A stretch of 64,000 nucleotides of DNA from an uncultured bacterium (GTDB lineage Bacteria > Bacteroidota > Bacteroidia > Bacteroidales > Bacteroidaceae), in NCBI GenBank assembly GCA_946188155.1, contig CAMHUC010000013.1, positions 1 to 64,000 on the forward strand. The letters are read 5' to 3'. Of the stretch, positions 8,886 through 16,116 are shown piece after piece (the first letter of the stretch is position 1; each line of letters opens with the position of its first letter). The translations under genes and the position numbers were made by a program. Below the pieces are notes generated by a model, which did no database searches, had not been told where the DNA came from, and saw nothing but the letters and a program-made list of their open reading frames with translations.

Positions 8886-9404
8886 TTAATGCCCCATCTG
8901 CTCTACAACACTTGAGGTAATCCTATTTACATAAGACTGTACATCACCTTGATACTTCTTATTGACAAGAATATACAATGAATGATTGTCGATTCGATAA
9001 TGCCAAAAACGCTCGTCGCTTATCACCGACAAGACAAAGACCCTATAAAAACGGAAACGCCTTGTAGATGCTCCTGGCTCATCCTTTTCGTCTTCAGCAC
9101 CAATAAAAAAGAAAGAAGCCTGTTCATCTTTCTTCAGCACATCAAACATGATGTTGAGTACCGTAAAGACAATAGTTCGAGGTTCAAACGTTCCAGTTCT
9201 CAAACTAAACTTATTGTCGCTCAGCATATTTGCCTTGTCGAAGAACTTTACGCAGTACGCATGCTCTATATACTTTTCTACTCTTACTATATACTTGTGC
9301 TTAGATTTTGCTGATGTAAAACGATACTGCATCGTGTACTCCAACAATTCGTCGGAGTAACTCTTATCGTTCATCTGAAATATAAAAGGATATCCCTGGT
9401 CCAT
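8886..9404 (-). CDS. Unknown protein, second gene of a two-gene module, 172 aa
   Basis: Not recognised. It has no signal peptide or membrane segment and is rich in aromatic and charged residues (YIVRVEKYIEHAYCVKFF, RRFRFYRVFVLSVISDERFWHYRID), which suggests a soluble alpha/beta protein. Its ATG overlaps the TGA of the preceding 72-residue gene as TGATG, so the two are translationally coupled. A small basic first gene followed by a larger partner, next to other toxin-antitoxin genes, makes a toxin-antitoxin or defence module possible, but nothing in the sequence proves it. Confidence 0.65.
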   Translation of the reverse strand: MDQGYPFIFQMNDKSYSDELLEYTMQYRFTSAKSKHKYIVRVEKYIEHAYCVKFFDKANMLSDNKFSLRTGTFEPRTIVFTVLNIMFDVLKKDEQASFFFIGAEDEKDEPGASTRRFRFYRVFVLSVISDERFWHYRIDNHSLYILVNKKYQGDVQSYVNRITSSVVEQMGH

Positions 9405-9622
9405 CAGATGACCTTTTGGTATACAGGTATACTTAGGCGCTGGCGTTCTGCCTCGGTAATCAGCACCGGCGTTTCAGAAGGGTCATAGTAGTCCTCTGGG
9501 TAACGTGTCTTACCATTCGGCATCTCAACGGCAGTAACACGATGAACAAATCTCTGTCCGTCGTTAGTGGTAACAAGCCGCTCTTTTACACTTAGAATTT
9601 TCCTTCCCATATTTACGATCAT
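9404..9622 (-). CDS. Unknown 72-aa protein, first gene of a two-gene module
   Basis: A small charged protein, MIVNMGRKILSVKERLV..., with a TPVLITEAERQRLSIPVYQ tail. No family recognised. The start could be ATG 9622 or ATG 9610, four codons downstream; both lie just behind the promoter in repeat cassette B. Coupled by TGATG to the 172-residue gene. The size and position would suit an antitoxin or small regulator; this is inference. Confidence 0.6.
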   Translation of the reverse strand: MIVNMGRKILSVKERLVTTNDGQRFVHRVTAVEMPNGKTRYPEDYYDPSETPVLITEAERQRLSIPVYQKVI

Positions 9623-9635
9623 TAAATATCCGCCG

Positions 9636-9667
9636 CAAAGATACGAAACATTTCCGAGACTTCCAAA
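9636..9667 (-). promoter_or_regulatory. Promoter of the two-gene module, in cassette B
   Basis: Minus strand: TTTG (9664-9667), 20-bp spacer, TATCTTTG (9636-9643), an exact match to the Bacteroidota consensus, 13 bp upstream of the ATG at 9622. Confidence 0.8.
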
Positions 9668-9742
9668 TGTTTCGGGGAATAAATACGGAAATCGCCGGAC
9701 CCTCAGGTAGAGGAGTGCGGCGATAGAACACTATTTACTTTT
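9636..9742 (-). repeat. Terminator/promoter repeat cassette, copy B
   Basis: Contains the palindrome CGAAACATTT-N11-AAATGTTTCG, then a second hairpin with a G-C rich stem. From 9641 on it matches copy C (15334 on) over about 100 bp with one difference (CCGGACCC against CCGCACCC), and both run into remnants of the same toxin gene tail. Confidence 0.85.
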
Positions 9743-9842
9743 TAGATTCTGTATAATTCTCCCTCGGCTCTCTTCTGCCATTTTATTTCAGCCATAGCAG
9801 TTTTTCCCTAAAGCCATTCATCATTTCATCGAATGATTTTGT
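9743..9842 (-). pseudogene. Decayed relic of the ParE/antitoxin pair
   Basis: Reading leftwards, 9842 to about 9782 encodes KSFDEMMNGFREKLLWLK followed by a stop, identical to the last 18 residues of the antitoxin at 15637. It is followed by MAEIKWQKRAE, close to the first residues of the toxin at 15422, and then jumps to the toxin's last codons before a stop. The middle of the toxin and most of the antitoxin are deleted. Nothing functional is expected. Confidence 0.85.
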
Positions 9843-10076
9843 GTTAACAAGGTGACAAAAAGTTAGGATGATAAATGTGGTAAGTTATGATAGAGAAGAA
9901 GTTGCCCTTTACTTCGCAAAACTTGGAATATCTGCATAACTTTACTGAGCCAACAAAAGATAGAAGCCGAATAGGAAGCCTTACAAAACCAAATGACAAC
10001 TCCGTCAAATTCGTAAAAAAACATAAATATAAGGCAAATTAAAGGGCTGCTATGGCATAACGTGAAACAAAATCAC
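9843..10076. other. Intergenic stretch before the DinD genes
   Basis: AT-rich, about 230 bp, no convincing frame or hairpin. It follows the toxin-antitoxin relic and precedes the -7 box at 10077. I see nothing else in it. Confidence 0.4.
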
Positions 10077-10084
10077 TATCTTTG
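10077..10084 (+). promoter_or_regulatory. -7 box upstream of the DinD genes
   Basis: TATCTTTG, 46 bp upstream of the ATG at 10131. No good TTTG sits at the expected -33 distance, so strength is uncertain. Confidence 0.5.
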
Positions 10085-10130
10085 TGGCACAAAAAGACCA
10101 GGCTAGTGAATAAGTTAAGAACAAGAAAAC

Positions 10131-10382
10131 ATGAAGAAAGAAGAAATACTTGCTCTATTCAAGAGTTATGAGGAGGCGGCTTGCACAATAGACAATACTG
10201 AGTGCTGGAGTGCAAGAGAGTTGTGTGGCCTGTTAGGTTACACACAATGGCGCAATTTCAGCAACGTAATTGACAAAGCAAAGGAAGCCTGTAACAATGC
10301 AGGGCCGTCCGCTGCCGACCATTTTGCTGACGGCAGCAAAATGGTCACACTTGGTTATGGAGTACACAGACAACAGTATTAA
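10131..10382 (+). pseudogene. Truncated DinD-like N-terminal copy, 83 aa
   Basis: The 83 residues align with the first 85 or so of the next gene: SARELCGLLGY-QWRNFSNVIDKA...DHF...KMVTLGYGVHR against YARELQQVLGYARWENFVVAVGRA...DHF...KMITLAKGAQR. It stops just where the full protein continues into DFMLTRYACYLIAQ. The stop is 6 bp before the next start, so this is probably a tandem duplicate cut short. It could still fold as a BRO-N-like domain and modulate its neighbour. Confidence 0.7.
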
Positions 10383-10388
10383 AGAACT

Positions 10389-11255
10389 ATGGATATACAG
10401 AAGATTCATCAATATAAATCAGCCTTTGATGCGATAGCAAAGGAAATCAAAGACGATGAGGGAAACGCCATCGAAGTGTGGTATGCCCGTGAACTCCAGC
10501 AAGTGTTGGGCTACGCTCGTTGGGAGAATTTCGTGGTGGCCGTCGGTCGTGCCGTAGAAGCGTGTAAGACCATGGGAATCAACGTAGATGATCATTTTCG
10601 TGAGGTCACGAAAATGATAACCTTGGCAAAAGGTGCTCAACGTGAAGTTCAAGACTTTATGCTTACCCGCTATGCCTGTTACTTGATAGCTCAGAATGGC
10701 GACCCCAAGAAAGAAGAAGTGGCCTTTGCCCAGAGTTATTTTGCCGTGCAGACACGCAAGGCAGAGCTCATAGAAGAAAGACTCAACGAAATAGCTCGCC
10801 TTGACACTCGCGAACGCTTGCGTGCTTCTGAGAAACAGTTAAGCCGCAATATCTTCCAGCGAGGGGTCGATAATATAGGATTTGGCCGTATTCGCTCAAA
10901 GGGAGACCAGGCTCTCTTTGGCGGCCTGACTACAGAGCAGATGAAACTGCGGCTTGGCATCAAGAGCGGTGCCTTGGCCGACCGATTGCCGACATTGACT
11001 ATTGCCGCAAAGAACTTAGCAACAGAGATGACCAACTATAATGTCGAGCAGAAAGACCTGCAGGGCGAGATGAATATTACCGCCGAGCACGTTCAGAACA
11101 ACCGCAGCGTTCGCGGTATGCTTGGTCAGCGTGGCATAAAGCCTGAGGAACTGCCACCTGCCGAAGATATAAAAAAGGTGGAACGGCGAGTGGCCAAAGA
11201 CGAGAAGGATATGCAGAAAGACAAGCAGAAACTTCCTAAAGGGAACAAGAAATAG
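10389..11255 (+). CDS. dinD: DNA damage-inducible protein D homologue, 288 aa
   Basis: Matches DinD in length (about 275-290 residues) and landmarks: an N-terminal BRO-N-like part with WYARELQQVLGYARWENF, then MLTRYACYLIAQNGDP and AQSYFAVQTRKAE, a central SKGDQALFGGLTTEQMK block and a charged Lys-rich tail. E. coli DinD is SOS-induced and has been reported to act on RecA filaments; the role in Bacteroidota is not established. It lies 81 bp before the restriction-modification gene in the same direction. DinD genes are often seen beside restriction systems in this phylum, which suggests a linked role. No SOS operator could be identified. Confidence 0.9.
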   Translation: MDIQKIHQYKSAFDAIAKEIKDDEGNAIEVWYARELQQVLGYARWENFVVAVGRAVEACKTMGINVDDHFREVTKMITLAKGAQREVQDFMLTRYACYLIAQNGDPKKEEVAFAQSYFAVQTRKAELIEERLNEIARLDTRERLRASEKQLSRNIFQRGVDNIGFGRIRSKGDQALFGGLTTEQMKLRLGIKSGALADRLPTLTIAAKNLATEMTNYNVEQKDLQGEMNITAEHVQNNRSVRGMLGQRGIKPEELPPAEDIKKVERRVAKDEKDMQKDKQKLPKGNKK

Positions 11256-11336
11256 CCCTTTTGAGTTTGTGGGCAACTACAATACACTTAGTGGGTAACT
11301 CGGAAAAGTTAGTGGGTAAGTCAAATAAACGATAAT

Positions 11337-14300
11337 ATGGATATGAACATAAGACATGACATCGAGAAATACATTAATGATGTCAATGACATTTATAATT
11401 CTGGCGATCCAACGGAACATACTTATCGTATCCCATTGGTGAATTTACTGACTCAATTGTTGAATGGAAACAAGAAGGGTAAGGTGGGAGTTTATAATGA
11501 AGGAGCCCGTAAAGATTATGGTGCTCCTGACATAGAGTTCCGGCGCGATGATGTGACCATTTCCTTTATTGAGACAAAGAAAATCGGAGACCATGACCTG
11601 CTTGGACTGAACAGTAAGCAGCACAAAGAACAGTTCGACAGATATAAGAATGCTGTCAATCTAATAGCTTTCACCGACTACTTAGTCTTTTATCTTTATG
11701 AGAACGGAGAGCTAGTCCTTAGTGCAAGAATTGGCAGGGAAGAATCCTCCGGTGTTGTGATAAACGACGACGAACAGCAGTTAGAAAACTTTCTGCAAAT
11801 CGTCTGTAAGCTTGGTGATGCTGAGCCCCAACCGATTCGTAGTGCTAAACTATTGGCAGAAGTCATGGCAGCAAAGGCCAAAGGTATTGCTTCTGTGCTG
11901 AACACGGCTATGGAGTTGAACAAGACAAACGAGGATAAAGACTTGCATGCCAAACTTAACGCCTTCCAGAAGTTTCTGGTTCACGACATGAGTGTGGAGC
12001 AGTTCACCGATTTCTATGCCCAGACAATTGTCTATGGCCTTTTCGTCGCCCGCATCTATGACAAGACCCCGCAGACTTTTTCTCTACAGGAGGCAGCCGA
12101 ACTTATACCTGCCATCAATCCTTTCTTGAAAAAGATATTCAAGCATCTGGCCTTAGCCGAACTTCATAAAGGTATCAAGTGGATAGTGGAGGACTTGGTG
12201 GCTGTCTTGCGTGTTACAGACATGAGGCGAGTGATGCACAACTACGGCAAAGATCCGCTGGTGCATTTTTATGAAGAATTCCTCGAAGCGTACAACCCCA
12301 AAATCCGTGAAGATTTCGGCGTGTGGTACACACCGCAAGAGGTGGTAAGTTTCATCGTAGATGCTGTAGACACTATCCTTCGCGAGAGACTGAATACCGA
12401 AAAGGGACTGGCCAACAATTCGACCATCACCTATAAAGACAAGACTTTCCACAAGGTGCAGATTCTTGACCCTGCAACTGGTACAGGCACTTTCCTTGCC
12501 ACGGCTGCGGAAAAGATATACGCCAGCTATAAGGGAAAAGAAGGCTGCTGGCCAGAGGATGTAGTGAACAACATCATTCCCCGACTGAACGGCTTTGAGT
12601 ACCTGATGGCCCCCTACACGATGGCTCACTTGAAAGTGGCCTCGGCTCTCCGCCTGAACGAATTGCAGGAAGATTTGCCTGAACGGTTAAATATATTCCT
12701 GACCAACTCACTCGACAAGGACTACCCCGAGGAACGACTCGACATTGCCAAGTTCATCACCGACGAGTCGAACGCTGCCAGCCGCATCAAACGCGACACG
12801 CCGGTAATGGTGGTCATGGGCAACCCGCCGTATAACGAGAAATCGGCAAACAATGGTGACTGGATAAAGGACTTGATGGATGATTACAAGCAAGAACCGG
12901 GACAAAAGAGGAAATACATTAGAACCAACAAAAAGACTGGAAAGAAAATATATCAGAATACTCTAGAAGGCGAACGTAACTCCAAAGGACTGAACAATGA
13001 CTATTGCAAGTTCATCAGACTGGGCCAGAGCTTTGTCGAAACCACACAAGAGGGAGTGCTTGCCTATATTTGCGGAAACACATTCCTCGACACAGCATTA
13101 TTCCGTGGTATGCGTTACGAACTGCTCAGCAAATTTGATGAAATATACATTATTAATCTGCACGGCTCCACCAAACGTAATGAAAGTACGGAAACGCAGA
13201 AAGACGAATGTGTGTTCAATATTCAGGTGGGTGTCAGTATCAATATCTTTATTAAGCGGAAAGACGGGGATAACGGAAAGTTGGCAAGTGTATTTTATAA
13301 GGATCTGTATGGCTCGCAACGGGAAAAACTACAATATCTCTCAGAGCATCAGCTGAACGATGTGGATTTCCAAGAGATACATCCCTCCGCTCCATTGTAC
13401 ACTTTCAGAATCAGAAACCAGCATCTGAGAGAGCAGTATGATGCAGGATTCAATATCAGGGAGCTGATGAATAGTAATGTCCAGGGATTTAAGTCGGATA
13501 AAGATTATGTGGCAATACAATACGAAGAAAAAGACATAAGAAACATAGTCTATGAAATGCAATCCAACAAAGATGACGCTGAGTTACAAGAAGAATTTGG
13601 CTTTAGAGATAGCAGAGACTGGAATTTGAAAGGCGCACGTTCCTTGCTGAAAGCGGTATCATTTGGTGTTGATGATGTTGATAAGTACACATCTCCAGTC
13701 TGCTATCGTCCTTTTGACTTTCGATGGACTTTTTTCCATAAGTCATTAGTCACTTATCCTCGGCCGTTATTGCAAAACTCGGTACATAACAAAAGGAATA
13801 TTGTTCTCTGTCTTGGCAAGGCTGGTAATGTGATTGGTGACAACGAGTGGAGTTTGGTTTACATCTCCACGTTACCGACAGATATGAATGTAGTACCGCG
13901 TGGGGGTGTCTATCTGTTTCCACTGTTTGTCTACGATGAGTTGGGAGATGCGCACACCAACTTCTCCGAAGCCATTGTCAGTCAGATAGAAGCGCGGACT
14001 GGGCTTCACATGCTTTCTGCCAGAGAAGAGTTCTGGCAGATAGAACCACAGACAGGGTATCGCAAATATGAAGATGACGAGGGCAAAGGCACGTTCATGC
14101 CGATTGACCTGCTTGACTATATCTATGCCGTGCTACACTCGCGTCGCTATCGCCAGACTTATCACGAATGTCTGCAAGACGGATTCCCCACGATTCCTTA
14201 TCCGGCAGACGCAGGCTACTTCCGCTACATGGCAGAACTCGGTGGGCAGATTCGCCGCCTGCATCTGCTCGTGGGCATTTCCGACCAAGACTTTACCACC

Positions 14301-14594
14301 ACCTATTCCATCAGTCGGCCCAAGGACAACAACCTGTGTACCCTGCGTCGTTTCGAGCCGACGGGCGGCGGGCAAGGTCGCGTATGGATTAACGAGCAAC
14401 AGTATTTCGACCATGTTCCAGTGCAGGCATGGCAGATGGTGGTCGCCGGCTACCAACCCTTAGACCGTTGGCTGAAAGACCGCAAAGGCAAGAAACTCAG
14501 CAACGACGAAATAGAGCACTATCAGAAAATTATAGTCGCCTTACAGGAACAAGCACAGGTGATGGAATTAATTGACAACCTGATAAAGATTTAA
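11337..14594 (+). CDS. Single-chain type IIG-like restriction-modification enzyme, 1085 aa
   Basis: One polypeptide combines nuclease, N6-adenine methyltransferase and probable specificity region. Near the N-terminus P64-D65 ... E79-x-K81 (GAPDIEF...FIETKK) fits a PD-(D/E)xK nuclease. A helical connector follows, then VWYTPQEVVSFIV, methyltransferase motif I DPATGTGTF (378-386) and motif IV NPPYN (496-500). The C-terminal half from about 510 carries no further motif I know and should hold the target recognition domain, as in type ISP/IIG enzymes; YRPFDFRW is a block I associate with that class. There is no helicase domain, so it is not a translocating type ISP enzyme. The gene seems intact, so host DNA should carry a matching m6A mark. 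Confidence 0.88.
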   Translation: MDMNIRHDIEKYINDVNDIYNSGDPTEHTYRIPLVNLLTQLLNGNKKGKVGVYNEGARKDYGAPDIEFRRDDVTISFIETKKIGDHDLLGLNSKQHKEQFDRYKNAVNLIAFTDYLVFYLYENGELVLSARIGREESSGVVINDDEQQLENFLQIVCKLGDAEPQPIRSAKLLAEVMAAKAKGIASVLNTAMELNKTNEDKDLHAKLNAFQKFLVHDMSVEQFTDFYAQTIVYGLFVARIYDKTPQTFSLQEAAELIPAINPFLKKIFKHLALAELHKGIKWIVEDLVAVLRVTDMRRVMHNYGKDPLVHFYEEFLEAYNPKIREDFGVWYTPQEVVSFIVDAVDTILRERLNTEKGLANNSTITYKDKTFHKVQILDPATGTGTFLATAAEKIYASYKGKEGCWPEDVVNNIIPRLNGFEYLMAPYTMAHLKVASALRLNELQEDLPERLNIFLTNSLDKDYPEERLDIAKFITDESNAASRIKRDTPVMVVMGNPPYNEKSANNGDWIKDLMDDYKQEPGQKRKYIRTNKKTGKKIYQNTLEGERNSKGLNNDYCKFIRLGQSFVETTQEGVLAYICGNTFLDTALFRGMRYELLSKFDEIYIINLHGSTKRNESTETQKDECVFNIQVGVSINIFIKRKDGDNGKLASVFYKDLYGSQREKLQYLSEHQLNDVDFQEIHPSAPLYTFRIRNQHLREQYDAGFNIRELMNSNVQGFKSDKDYVAIQYEEKDIRNIVYEMQSNKDDAELQEEFGFRDSRDWNLKGARSLLKAVSFGVDDVDKYTSPVCYRPFDFRWTFFHKSLVTYPRPLLQNSVHNKRNIVLCLGKAGNVIGDNEWSLVYISTLPTDMNVVPRGGVYLFPLFVYDELGDAHTNFSEAIVSQIEARTGLHMLSAREEFWQIEPQTGYRKYEDDEGKGTFMPIDLLDYIYAVLHSRRYRQTYHECLQDGFPTIPYPADAGYFRYMAELGGQIRRLHLLVGISDQDFTTTYSISRPKDNNLCTLRRFEPTGGGQGRVWINEQQYFDHVPVQAWQMVVAGYQPLDRWLKDRKGKKLSNDEIEHYQKIIVALQEQAQVMELIDNLIKI

Positions 14595-14732
14595 TGATGA
14601 TAAGCTACCCAAACAAAGAGCCAAGAAAGAGCTATATGTTGGTATATTGAACCATAATATTCAAGGTGATGCAGATACGGAGTATGGCTAACCGTCAGAG
14701 GGGAATCAACGATTAAACTATCTTTAAAAGTT

Positions 14733-15012
14733 ATGGAAGAAAACAATAGAATTCTCATATATACCGATGGCAGTGGACTTACGAGAATAGACGTAAAGTT
14801 GGAGGAGGAAACTCTATGGCTTTCACAAGCCCAAATGTGCGAACTCTACCAGACAAGCAAGTCAAACGTAAGTGAGCACATCAAGCACATCTTCGAGGAA
14901 GGTGAGCTACAGGAAGAAGCAGTTGTTCGGAATTCCGAACAACTGCCGCGGACGGCAAGTCGTATCTGACGACATTCTATAATCTGGATATGATTATTGC
15001 CCTTAGCAAGCA
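14733..15012 (+). pseudogene. rhuM: RhuM-family gene, frameshifted and truncated
   Basis: The first frame (14733-14969) gives the RhuM start: LEEETLWLSQAQMCELYQ, then SNVSEHIKHIFEEGEL. At about 14932-14935 one base is missing: the expected GGAATTTCC reads GGAATTCC. The frame therefore changes, and the continuation FRTTAADGKSYLTTFYNLD is found one frame over up to about 15012. Intact RhuM proteins are over 300 residues, so the rest is gone. The missing base creates a perfect 22-bp palindrome at 14922-14943. RhuM function is poorly known; this copy is very likely dead. Confidence 0.85.
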
Positions 15013-15020
15013 AGATCAAA

Positions 15021-15137
15021 CTCTCCCCTCGCACCATTCAGCGCGACCTAACACGCCTCAAAGATTTGAATGTCATCAAACATGAAGGCCCAGACAATGG
15101 AGGATATTGGGCCGTTCTAATGGATTTGAACGTGTAG
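15021..15137 (+). pseudogene. C-terminal winged-helix remnant
   Basis: In frame from 15021, LSPRTIQRDLTRLKDLNVIK and then GGYWAVL to the stop at 15135-15137 look like the last winged helix of a DNA-binding or RecG-like ATP-binding protein. It has no start and abuts the RhuM remnant, so two different genes were joined by a deletion. Confidence 0.6.
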
Positions 15138-15145
15138 GGCTTATT

Positions 15146-15179
15146 AACCCAAGTTTGACATACTGGTCAAACTTGGGTT
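15146..15179. terminator. Perfect 14-bp hairpin between convergent gene ends
   Basis: AACCCAAGTTTGAC (15146-15159), six-base loop, GTCAAACTTGGGTT (15166-15179). It sits between the stop at 15137 (plus) and the stop at 15184 (minus). No T-run follows, so it is a probable bidirectional terminator or mRNA-end hairpin. Confidence 0.6.
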
Positions 15180-15183
15180 GAAC

Positions 15184-15318
15184 TCATTCTGCCTGTTGAG
15201 ATGTAAGGGCAAGAGTTATCACGTCTTTGGCTAAGGCGCTCATCTCCTGTGTGGCTTTCTCCAATTTTTGCATCAGTGCCATCGTCTTGCGTTCTGAGAC
15301 ATTCTTCTTTTTTATGAA
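15184..15318 (-). pseudogene. Minus-strand C-terminal gene remnant
   Basis: A frame ending at 15184 reads ...MALMQKLEKATQEMSALAKD and on to a TGA. It is helical and short, without promoter, and is cut at its 5' side by repeat cassette C. Probably the tail of a lost gene; as a 32-residue ORF from ATG 15282 it is unlikely to be functional. Confidence 0.4.
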
Positions 15319-15333
15319 AATCCGCACAACTTT

Positions 15334-15421
15334 ACGAAACATTTCCGAGACTTCCAAATGTTTCGGGGAATAAATACGGAAATCGCCGCACCCTCAGGTA
15401 GAGGAGTGCGGCGATAGAACA
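15334..15421 (-). repeat. Terminator/promoter repeat cassette, copy C
   Basis: Almost identical to copy B, with palindrome CGAAACATTT-N11-AAATGTTTCG and hairpin CGCCGCAC...GTGCGGCG. It starts right after the toxin stop at 15422 and can end its transcript. The -7 box present in copies B and D is lost here. Confidence 0.85.
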
Positions 15422-15649
15422 CTATTTACTTTTTATTCTGCTAACAAGATTTTTAGGCTCACGCCTAGTGTCCCAAATATCTGCTACAATAACTGTGTCA
15501 GAACTACTGACATAATAGTAAATCAGTTTAAAGCGTTTATTGATGATATAACTCCTATAGACTTGCTTTCTTCCCTTTAGCAGAGGCTCAAGGTAACCTA
15601 TCTCTGGGAATCGTGTCTCAGCCCTCTTCTGCCACTTCACTTGAGCCAT
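15422..15649 (-). CDS. ParE/RelE-family toxin, shortened, 75 aa
   Basis: The C-terminal two thirds are typical of the ParE/RelE superfamily: EPLL, YRSYIINKRFKLIYYY and ADIWDTRREP with R62-R63. The N-terminal strand MAQVKWQKRAE is present too, but the two-helix hairpin of about 25-30 residues that normally separates it from PEIG is missing, leaving 75 residues instead of about 95-100. That hairpin is part of the antitoxin-binding surface in known ParE structures, so this toxin may be inactive or bind differently. The start overlaps the antitoxin gene by 13 bp, the usual antitoxin-first arrangement. ParE toxins poison gyrase and RelE toxins cut mRNA; which applies here is unclear. Confidence 0.82.
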   Translation of the reverse strand: MAQVKWQKRAETRFPEIGYLEPLLKGRKQVYRSYIINKRFKLIYYYVSSSDTVIVADIWDTRREPKNLVSRIKSK

Positions 15650-15963
15650 AAAAGTTTTTCCCTAAAGCCGTTCATCATTTCATCGAATGATTTTCCTCCA
15701 CCACGTTCAGCTTCAGCCTCTGCCTCGTCAATACGGGCATTCAATTCTTCCAGTGTATATGGCTGCTGATTGTCGTCCAAATCCTCAAAGGCTGCAATAT
15801 CTGGTGCCTCAGTCTCATGAAGATAGCGTATCAGGCATGCCTTATCATCATGGCTCAAGTCACGGACCTTTCCAAGTAATCCACTTTCACGAAGTTCCGA
15901 ACTCATGCCATAAGTCAATGCTGATGCAGATTCTTCCACAATATCCCTATGCCTTGTATCCAT
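15637..15963 (-). CDS. Antitoxin of the ParE-like toxin, 108 aa
   Basis: Start at ATG 15963 (MDTRHRDIVEESAS); a longer in-frame start at 16056 would translate the repeat cassette and lie upstream of the promoter, so it is rejected. Acidic middle (EAPDIAAFEDLDDNQQPYT) and a C-terminal KSFDEMMNGFREKLLW helix suit an antitoxin whose tail wraps the toxin. It overlaps the toxin gene by 13 bp. The family is not named with certainty. Confidence 0.75.
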   Translation of the reverse strand: MDTRHRDIVEESASALTYGMSSELRESGLLGKVRDLSHDDKACLIRYLHETEAPDIAAFEDLDDNQQPYTLEELNARIDEAEAEAERGGGKSFDEMMNGFREKLLWLK

Positions 15964-15991
15964 ATTCCTGTATATTATTAAATATCGGGGG

Positions 15992-16023
15992 CAAAGATAC
16001 GAAACATTTCCGAGACTTCCAAA
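15992..16023 (-). promoter_or_regulatory. Promoter of the antitoxin-toxin operon, in cassette D
   Basis: Minus strand: TTTG (16020-16023), 20-bp spacer, TATCTTTG (15992-15999), 28 bp upstream of the antitoxin ATG. The TTTG lies at the edge of the palindrome loop, so an antitoxin binding the palindrome could repress it (inference). Confidence 0.8.
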
Positions 16024-16082
16024 TGTTTCGGGGAATAAATACGGAAATCGCCGCACCCCGATGGAGGAGTGCGGCGACTGAT
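15992..16082 (-). repeat. Terminator/promoter repeat cassette, copy D
   Basis: Same two-hairpin layout as copies B and C with a slightly different loop (CCCCGATGGAGG) in the second hairpin. It separates the stop of the secreted protein at 16117 from the antitoxin gene. Confidence 0.85.
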
Positions 16083-16116
16083 TATTGAGTCTCGTCGGAG
16101 AATCTCTGCGGAGAGA

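Noticed and set aside
14922..14943. 22-bp palindrome as a restriction or operator site
   Set aside because: It falls exactly at the RhuM codons VVRNFRTT with one T missing, so it is explained by coding sequence plus a deletion.
15964..16056. N-terminal extension of the antitoxin
   Set aside because: It translates the repeat cassette and would start upstream of the promoter's -7 box.
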